NCBI RefSeq assembly: GCF_020405225.1
Contig: NZ_CP084472.1
Coordinates: forward strand, 2,418,001 to 2,482,000
From: Natrinema sp. DC36
Lineage (GTDB): Archaea; Halobacteriota; Halobacteria; Halobacteriales; Natrialbaceae
Reading direction: 5' to 3'
Length of the DNA stretch: 64,000 nt
Position 1 is the stretch's first letter. Every line of letters starts with the position of its first letter. Positions 59,169 through 64,000 of the stretch are shown piece after piece. Made by a program: the position numbers and the translations under genes. The notes under the pieces were generated by a model. The model was not told the origin of the DNA. It did no database searches and saw only the letters and a program-made list of their open reading frames with translations.

Positions 59169-59477
59169 TTACAGCGCGTCGAGCCCGAGCAGGTCGTCCT
59201 GCACCCGCTCTCCGACCCGGATCTCGCTGTCCGCTCGCGGGTACGAACAACACAGCAACACGTAGCCGTCGTCCTCCTGTTCGGGGGTGAGCCCCGTCCC
59301 TTCGCGCCCGTCGAGTTCGCCCTCGAGCAACTCGCCGGCACAGGAGGTACACATCCCGTTTCGACAGGAGTGGGGCAGCCCGAGGCCGGCGCGCTCGGCC
59401 GCGTCGAGGACGTACTCGTCCGGGCCGACCGAGACGGTCTCCGTCCCGTCCTCGAGGTGGAACGTGATCTCGTACAT
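59169..59477 (-). CDS. Plant-type [2Fe-2S] ferredoxin
   Basis: 102 residues. SCRNGMCTSCAGELLEGELD provides Cys38, Cys43 and Cys46, and VLLCCSYPRADSEI provides the fourth ligand (Cys76 or Cys77): the C-x4-C-x2-C...C pattern of plant-type ferredoxins. It is shorter than the main haloarchaeal ferredoxin and lacks the N-terminal insertion of that protein. It is the last gene after the R2-like oxidase and small protein, with its ATG directly after the upstream TAG. It is therefore the likely electron donor to that oxidase. Confidence 0.92.
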   Translation of the reverse strand: MYEITFHLEDGTETVSVGPDEYVLDAAERAGLGLPHSCRNGMCTSCAGELLEGELDGREGTGLTPEQEDDGYVLLCCSYPRADSEIRVGERVQDDLLGLDAL

Positions 59478-59801
59478 CTATATCCGCTGGCGGAGCTTGT
59501 ACAGTTCCAGCGCTTCCAGACGCGGGTCGCCGGTGCCGACCTCGTCGTGCTCGAGGCTGGCACCGCTAATGCTCTCGTTGAACGACGTGCTGACGCCCTC
59601 CTCCTCGAACGTCGAGTCCATGATGTAGGCGACGTTATCGCGCACCGTCTCGAAGCTCTGGCCGAGTTCGTCGGCGGCGTCCTCGATCGCGTCGATTACC
59701 TCGTCCTCCGAGGCGGTGAACTCCGCGCCGCGGGACAGTTCCCGCAGTTCGGTCTCGGTCGCTGTATCGGACTCGGTCGCCGTTTCGGTGTCGTCACTCA
59801 T
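59478..59801 (-). CDS. Small acidic partner protein in the R2-like oxidase operon
   Basis: 107 residues. An acidic, threonine-rich N-terminus (MSDDTETATESDTATETELR) precedes a helical part (DEVIDAIEDAADELGQSFET, VRDNVAYIMDSTFEEEG) and a conserved-looking end (GDPRLEALELYKLRQRI). I do not recognise the family. It overlaps the oxidase gene by eight bases and abuts the ferredoxin gene, which argues for a complex of the three products: perhaps an effector or scaffold of the oxidase. Confidence 0.8.
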   Translation of the reverse strand: MSDDTETATESDTATETELRELSRGAEFTASEDEVIDAIEDAADELGQSFETVRDNVAYIMDSTFEEEGVSTSFNESISGASLEHDEVGTGDPRLEALELYKLRQRI

Positions 59802-60855
59802 GGTATCGCCCTCCGTCCGCCGCGACGCCGCGTTTGCGCTGGTAGACCTCCTGGTACTCCCGGACCTCCTCGTCGATGTCCGTCTCGAGACACTCCTGAT
59901 GGCGGTCGGCGACGAGGCCGATGATCTTCCGGTGGTCGATGTCGAGGGCCAGCGTCTCGTTGAACTGGCCGTCGATAAGGTGGCCCACCCGCATCAGGAG
60001 GTCGTCGAAACTGATCTCGAGGGGGTCGCCGACGGCGTCCGTGAACATGTAGCCGAAGTCCGCGACCGACGCCACGTTCTCGTAGAGGACGTCCTCGATG
60101 GCCCGGCCGACGCCCTGAAACTCGGGCTCGCCGGCGCGTTCCTTCGCGAGCAGTTCGCCCAGCGCCTCGACGCCGTGGGTCATGTGCCGCCCTTCGTCGG
60201 TGCTGATGAACTTGAATCCGTGGTTCAACAGCGGGAGCGGGGCGTTCCGCGAGAGTTTGTTGATCGCGTAGAAGCCGCCGCGGGCGAGCAGTCCCTCCAC
60301 GATCATGTGGTAGACGGTCAGCGCCTTCGCGATATCGACGGGGTCCCGCGAGTGGGCCGCTCTGGCGGTCAGTTGCCCCTGTCGGTCGAAGATCTCGCCG
60401 AGCCCGGTCGCCTGCACGATCGGGATCCGAGCGCCGCCGCGTTTCGGGTTCAGATCGGCGAACACGTCCTGGTCGCCCATCACCTCGTGCATGTAGACGT
60501 CGAGGAACTGCGTGTGCTTGTGTTCGGTCAGCGTGAACATCGTCATGTACATCTCCATCTCCTCGTTGTCGTCGAAACACGGCGCACCCACGATGCGCTG
60601 GAGGTGATGACTCGCGTCCTCGCCGACCGCGAACTCGCCGTCGAGAAAGCCCGATACCAGATACCGGATCTGCTTTCGTTCGACGGGCTCGAGCGAGTGC
60701 CAGATCTCGCGGTCCTCCTCGAAGCCGACCTCCTCGAAGAGCTTCTCGACGTTCCACGTGCCGAGTTCGACCCCCTTCTGGAAGAGGTCGTACCACTTGC
60801 TCTCGGTGTCGATCCGTTCCGCCCGGAACCCGTCTGTTGTGGTAACTTGTGACAC
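59794..60855 (-). CDS. R2-like diiron oxidase (ribonucleotide reductase beta-like)
   Basis: 353 residues from a GTG at 60855. Diiron ligands fit the R2 pattern: Glu79/Asp80 (DGEFAVGEDAS), E111-x2-H114 (LTEHKHTQF), Glu187 (HMIVEGLLA) and E221-x2-H224 (STDEGRHMTHG). The R2-like fold oxidises a substrate or generates a radical using O2. No class I large subunit gene is nearby and haloarchaea usually rely on a B12-dependent reductase, so the physiological role is open. The operon supplies a dedicated ferredoxin. The frame extends to an ATG at 60927, but the extra residues are His/Arg-rich and a TATA-like TTATTCGAA lies within them. Confidence 0.85.
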   Translation of the reverse strand: MSQVTTTDGFRAERIDTESKWYDLFQKGVELGTWNVEKLFEEVGFEEDREIWHSLEPVERKQIRYLVSGFLDGEFAVGEDASHHLQRIVGAPCFDDNEEMEMYMTMFTLTEHKHTQFLDVYMHEVMGDQDVFADLNPKRGGARIPIVQATGLGEIFDRQGQLTARAAHSRDPVDIAKALTVYHMIVEGLLARGGFYAINKLSRNAPLPLLNHGFKFISTDEGRHMTHGVEALGELLAKERAGEPEFQGVGRAIEDVLYENVASVADFGYMFTDAVGDPLEISFDDLLMRVGHLIDGQFNETLALDIDHRKIIGLVADRHQECLETDIDEEVREYQEVYQRKRGVAADGGRYHE

Positions 60856-60948
60856 AAGCGTAGGTCGCCGGTGTCGACAATGAGCGTACTCGTTCGAATA
60901 ACTGGCAGTTGAAGTCACGCCGAGCATCCGCGCTCGACCGATCCGCTC

Positions 60949-61030
60949 ATACGGTCTGCTGTAACGATTTACCGGCGCGACCGCGATCCGGCCTGCGGTC
61001 GCGCCGGTAAATCGTTACAGCAGACCGTAT
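60949..61030. repeat. 82-bp perfect palindromic element, TGATACGG family, copy 2
   Basis: Arms of 36 bases (60949-60984 and 60995-61030) are perfectly complementary around a 10-base loop. The left arm begins ATACGGTCTGCTGTAACGAT. On the minus strand the element starts in the TGA stop of the gene at 61030-61743 (TGATACGGTCTG), exactly as copy 1 does at 18193. Perfect symmetry suggests recent origin or selection on the hairpin. A strong terminator or a tiny mobile element both fit. Confidence 0.92.
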
Positions 61031-61743
61031 CAGAACAGGTATCGCGCGTCGGTCTCGCCGGCGACGTCACCCATCGCCGCTGCGGCGTCGCCGTAGTGGA
61101 TGACCCGCGTCACGCTTCCCTCGAGCGACATCTCGTTTGACATCACCGATTCGATGACGTCCGCACCCTCGAGGAGGTCCGTCCAGGTCTCGTAGGGTGC
61201 CTCGAGTTCGAACCCCGGATCCTGCGCCGACGGCTCTTCCACGAGTTGGGCCCGCCGGCAGACGCCATCTTCCAGTTCGAGGTGCGCGTGGACTCGCGAA
61301 TCGTCGACGACGTACGTCTCCAGTTGCGCGAGCAGCGAGTCGAGGTCGCCCCGGATCTGGTCCTCGAGCGCCGGCCAGGCCACGTCGGGGACGTCGGCGA
61401 GCGCTATGCCCGAGAGAGTTCGCCGGAACCGCTCTCGGTCGCTGTCGTCAGCCTCGCCCTCACCCGACTCGAGTCGCTCTTCGAAAGCCGATGTCGCGGT
61501 CTCCCGCAGGCGGTCGAACTCGTCGTCCTCGAGCGCGTCGATCCGGTCGTAGAGGTCGGCGGTCAGTTCGTCGGGGAGGTCCCCGAGCGCGGTCTCCTCG
61601 AGCGGGAGTCGCGTCAGGACGAACCGGAAGTCGCCGTTGAAATCGACGCCCCAGCCGTCGCTTTCGGCCGCGTACGCGTCGTCCTCGTTGAGATTGGCGC
61701 GGTAACTCTCCAACCACTCTCTGGACGGAAACCAGTCAGCCAT
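61030..61743 (-). CDS. SCP2-like (sterol carrier-type) domain protein, paralogue A
   Basis: 237 residues from the ATG at 61743. The start MADWFPSREWLESYRANLNE and GWGVDFNGDFRFVL match the divergent neighbour. The C-terminal segment (WTDLLEGADVIESVMSNEMS, LEGSVTRVIHYGDAAAAMGD) resembles the lipid-binding SCP2 fold's end (G-D-hydrophobic-SG-K-x-x-G-D). There is no signal peptide. It may bind lipids or acyl-CoA; haloarchaeal members are uncharacterised. The stop is embedded in the 82-bp palindrome. The open frame extends to 61941 through unlikely sequence. Confidence 0.78.
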   Translation of the reverse strand: MADWFPSREWLESYRANLNEDDAYAAESDGWGVDFNGDFRFVLTRLPLEETALGDLPDELTADLYDRIDALEDDEFDRLRETATSAFEERLESGEGEADDSDRERFRRTLSGIALADVPDVAWPALEDQIRGDLDSLLAQLETYVVDDSRVHAHLELEDGVCRRAQLVEEPSAQDPGFELEAPYETWTDLLEGADVIESVMSNEMSLEGSVTRVIHYGDAAAAMGDVAGETDARYLF

Positions 61744-62005
61744 GGGTTCACGGACGAGATTCGTCGGTTTCAGCGTTCGTCCGGGAATCCGAGGCGATAT
61801 ATGTGAGTGTGGTTCGCACGGGGACCGATCGACGGACGCGGAAGTCAGCGGGAAATCCGCCGAACGGGTACGGCCGGCAGCGAGCGGCTCATCTCGAGCG
61901 TCACCCGATGGCTGATAAACCCCCTCGGATACGCGGAGCAATCACAACAGACGTTCACACTGTGCACAGTTCTATATCGGGTCCATCACGGCCCGGTGGC
62001 CACAC

Positions 62006-62734
62006 ATGAGCACGCAACGACTCCGACCGATCGAACAGTATTTTCCGACCAAACCGTGGCTCGAGGCGTATCGAGACGCGATCAACGAGAACGACGAGTA
62101 CGGGGAGCACTCGGCGGGCTGGGGCGTCGACTTCGACGGCTCGTTCATCTTCCAGATCGAGGACATCCCCCTCGAGAGCAACGCGATCGCCGACCTGCCG
62201 CCGGAGATCGTCGACGCGGTCGAGGACGAACTCTCGGAGCCCTCGGAGAGCGAACTCGAGGAGATGCTCGAGGAAGCGCCCGCCGAGGTACGCGAGCATA
62301 TCGAGTCCCGTAGCGGGCCGCTCGAGGAACGCGTCACCGAGGAGGTCCTGGAGACGACGATGGCGGAGGTACCCGACCGAACCTGGCCGGAACTGCGGGC
62401 GGAACTCCCCGACCTCCTCGCCGAACTGATCACGCAACTCGAGGAGAACATCGCCGACGACGGCACCGTGTACTCGTATCTGGACCTCTACGACGGCGAG
62501 TGCCGGGCGGTGGACACGATCACCGACCTCGACGAGCGGGAGTACGGGTTCCGACTCGTCGGCGACTACGAGCAGTGGACGAGGCTCGTCCGCGGCGAGG
62601 GCGGCGTCATCGACATGCTGATGTCCGGCGACTTCGAGATCGACGGCGACATGCAGAAGATCCTGCAGTACTCCGACGCCGCGGTCGATCTCGCCGAAAT
62701 TTCGGCAGACGTCGACTCCCGGTTCATCTTCTGA
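62006..62734 (+). CDS. SCP2-like domain protein, paralogue B
   Basis: 242 residues. PTKPWLEAYRDAINENDEYG and GWGVDFDGSFIFQIEDIPLE parallel the divergent gene at 61030-61743. The middle is a Glu-rich helical region, and the end WTRLVRGEGGVIDMLMSGDF, EIDGDMQKILQYSDAAVDLA is a clear SCP2-like terminus. Both proteins end in D-[SA]-R-[FY]-[IL]-F. The two genes share a 262-bp divergent promoter region, so coordinated or opposite regulation of two duplicated lipid-binding-like proteins is likely. The function is inferred from the fold only. Confidence 0.8.
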   Translation: MSTQRLRPIEQYFPTKPWLEAYRDAINENDEYGEHSAGWGVDFDGSFIFQIEDIPLESNAIADLPPEIVDAVEDELSEPSESELEEMLEEAPAEVREHIESRSGPLEERVTEEVLETTMAEVPDRTWPELRAELPDLLAELITQLEENIADDGTVYSYLDLYDGECRAVDTITDLDEREYGFRLVGDYEQWTRLVRGEGGVIDMLMSGDFEIDGDMQKILQYSDAAVDLAEISADVDSRFIF

Positions 62735-62832
62735 TTCGACTCACGGCACGAACGGTCTGCCAGCCACCGGTCGGAAGCGATCCGGTGGCGTCCTGGTTCG
62801 AGACCGCTCGAGCGCGGTGACTCGTTTCCAGA

Positions 62833-62950
62833 CCGTCCTCGACTGCACTCCCTTTCGCTCCGTCCTTGACCACACCACTTTCAGTTCCGTCCTCGACTGC
62901 ACTCCCTTTCGCTCCGTCCTTGACCACACCACTTTCAGTTCCGTCCTCGA
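62833..62950. repeat. 54-bp tandem repeat
   Basis: CCGTCCTCGACTGCACTCCC... is repeated exactly with a 54-base period (62833-62886, 62887-62940), and the first ten bases recur at 62941. It lies in the spacer between the convergent SCP2-like and corA genes. The minus strand is open across it (18-residue repeats containing VKDGAKGSAVEDG), but no start or family supports translation. Confidence 0.92.
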
Positions 62951-62969
62951 GCGTCCCCTGGCGACCGAT

Positions 62970-63956
62970 TCAAAGCCATTCCTGTCGGCGAAAGTGGACG
63001 AGCAGCAGCCCGGCGAGTACTCCCATTCCGAGCATCGTCGCCGGATAGCCGTACGTCCAGTACAGTTCGGGCATGGCCAGGGGCGTGTCGGCGAAGTTCA
63101 TGCCGTAGACTCCGACGATGAACGTCAGCGGGATGAAAATCGTCGCGACGACCGTCAGCGTCTTCATCACGTCGTTGGTCGACTGCGAGACGGTATTGAG
63201 GTAGATATCCCGCGATCCGCCGGTGAGGTCGCGGTACGTCTCGATGAGGTCGACGACCTGAACGAGGTGGTCGTAGACGTCTCGAAAGTACTTCTCGTTC
63301 TGATCGGCGATCTGGGGAACGTCACCGCGCGAGAGGAACGAAATGGCCTCTCGAGCGGGCCAGGCGACTTTTCGGAACGCGAGGAGATCCCGCCGGACGT
63401 CGTTCAGCGTCGCCAATAGCTGGGGGTCCGGCTCGTCGAGAACGCGCTCTTCGACCGCTTCGATATCGGCTTCGATCTCGTCGAGGAGAACGAAGTAGTC
63501 GTCGACGATGGCGTCCATGATCCGGTAGACGAGGAAGTCGGTCCCTCGGTCGGCGAATCGGTGGCCGTTCTTCGCCCACCGGGACGCCGAGGGGTCGACG
63601 AGCTCGACGTCGGTCGTCGACATCGTCACCACCCAGTCGGTACCGATAAAGAACCCGACGGGGCTCGTCTGTACCTCCTTGTGGAACGCGATATCGTCGC
63701 GCTGACTGAGCCGAACGGTCTTCAGCAGCACGAACGTGTGCGTCTCGTACTCCTCGGTCTTCGGTCGCGTCCCCTGGTCGAGCACGTCTTCGATGGCCAA
63801 CTGGTGAATGTCGAAGCGCTCCGCGATCGCGTCCACCTCGCTTGGCGCGGGGTCGGCAGCGTGTATCCACGTTTCCCCCGGCGTCTCGATCGCGGTCGCC
63901 AGATCGTCGTACTGCTCGGCGCCATCGGGCGTATACACCATCGCGTCGAGACTCAT
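62970..63956 (-). CDS. corA: CorA-family magnesium/cobalt channel
   Basis: 328 residues from the ATG at 63956. A large N-terminal cytoplasmic funnel domain (AIEDVLDQGTRPKTEEYETH, FVLLKTVRLSQRDDIAFHKE) is followed by a long helix and two C-terminal membrane helices. The signature GVYGMNF (G-M-N) at the mouth of the pore precedes the acidic loop. It forms a pentameric Mg2+ (or Co2+/Ni2+) channel. The gene is single, ends 20 bp from the 54-bp tandem repeat and has its promoter at the right edge of the window. Confidence 0.95.
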   Translation of the reverse strand: MSLDAMVYTPDGAEQYDDLATAIETPGETWIHAADPAPSEVDAIAERFDIHQLAIEDVLDQGTRPKTEEYETHTFVLLKTVRLSQRDDIAFHKEVQTSPVGFFIGTDWVVTMSTTDVELVDPSASRWAKNGHRFADRGTDFLVYRIMDAIVDDYFVLLDEIEADIEAVEERVLDEPDPQLLATLNDVRRDLLAFRKVAWPAREAISFLSRGDVPQIADQNEKYFRDVYDHLVQVVDLIETYRDLTGGSRDIYLNTVSQSTNDVMKTLTVVATIFIPLTFIVGVYGMNFADTPLAMPELYWTYGYPATMLGMGVLAGLLLVHFRRQEWL

Positions 63957-64000
63957 ACGCTCTCTCCCGAGTCGGACCGTCCTGCGATCGCGACGAGAGC

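Noticed and set aside
59794-60927. Upstream ATG at 60927 as the start of the R2-like oxidase
   Set aside because: The extra 24 residues are His/Arg/Ser-rich and contain the likely TATA box; the GTG at 60855 gives a family-like start.
62833-62950. Possible CRISPR array
   Set aside because: The repeats are directly contiguous with no spacers, only two full units are present and there are no cas genes.

Overview
The window is haloarchaeal chromosome. Evidence: about 65% GC with strong GC3, very acidic proteins, cdrL-cdrS-ftsZ2 next to ncsA, a haloarchaeal tRNA-Tyr, HTH_10 and DUF7344 regulators, Tat lipoproteins and leaderless promoters. Gene content and small-repeat families look like the Natrinema/Haloterrigena side of the Natrialbales, but the genus is my inference. 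About 60 protein genes, one tRNA, several decayed genes and several families of short palindromic repeats can be supported.

Region by region. 1-5.4 kb: a cut HTH_10 regulator, a DUF7344 winged helix, a DUF7095 protein, an alpha/beta hydrolase, a frameshifted ABC solute-binding lipoprotein and ncsA (tRNA 2-thiolation). 5.7-8.0 kb: the cell division cluster cdrL, cdrS, ftsZ2 on the minus strand, with a repeated GTAAGAC/GTCTTAC operator in the cdrS promoter. 8.1-8.4 kb: tRNA-Tyr(GUA) with its 3' end duplicated 158 bp downstream, as integrases leave. 9.6-13.1 kb: a strongly AT-rich island of three unrecognised genes. The last has a zinc ribbon and a PD-(D/E)xK nuclease signature. Next to it is a winged-helix gene switched out of frame by an extra 5-bp repeat unit. 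This island is the best candidate for an undescribed (defence-like) system.

14-28.8 kb: a wHTH/zinc-ribbon regulator, a MacB/LolCDE-like ABC exporter operon, an Lhr-type helicase, a PAS-PAS-GAF histidine kinase, archaeal phosphatidylserine decarboxylase, two MinD-like ATPase genes (one fused to a RecA/KaiC-like domain) and a PQQ-propeller lipoprotein. 28.8-39.4 kb: an eight-gene, tightly overlapping minus-strand operon for a Tad/type IV-pilus-like machine (coiled coil, small membrane protein, secretion ATPase, TadC-like membrane protein, four pseudopilin-like or secreted proteins). The distal two thirds of its last gene and the neighbouring lipoprotein gene are AT-richer than the rest.

39.8-54 kb: metabolism and transport (EamA exporter, RNase H-like protein, DUF2240, HAD phosphatase, K+/H+-type antiporter plus its RCK subunit, methylglyoxal synthase, methyltransferase, AI-2E family permease, ring-cleaving dioxygenase, CoA-disulfide-reductase-like enzyme). 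A divergent HxlR regulator / thioredoxin-reductase-like pair has clear GTAAC-N3-GTTAC operators. 54-64 kb: a decayed carbonic anhydrase, DsrE, VOC, pyrF, a GTPBP1-like GTPase, a three-gene R2-like diiron oxidase / small protein / ferredoxin operon, a divergent paralogous SCP2-like pair and corA.

Three small repeat families recur: a palindromic element with GTAGCCACTGA ends (three copies), an 82-bp palindrome that begins inside a TGA stop codon (two copies), and the motif GGTGGCGCGCGCT (three exact copies plus one near copy).
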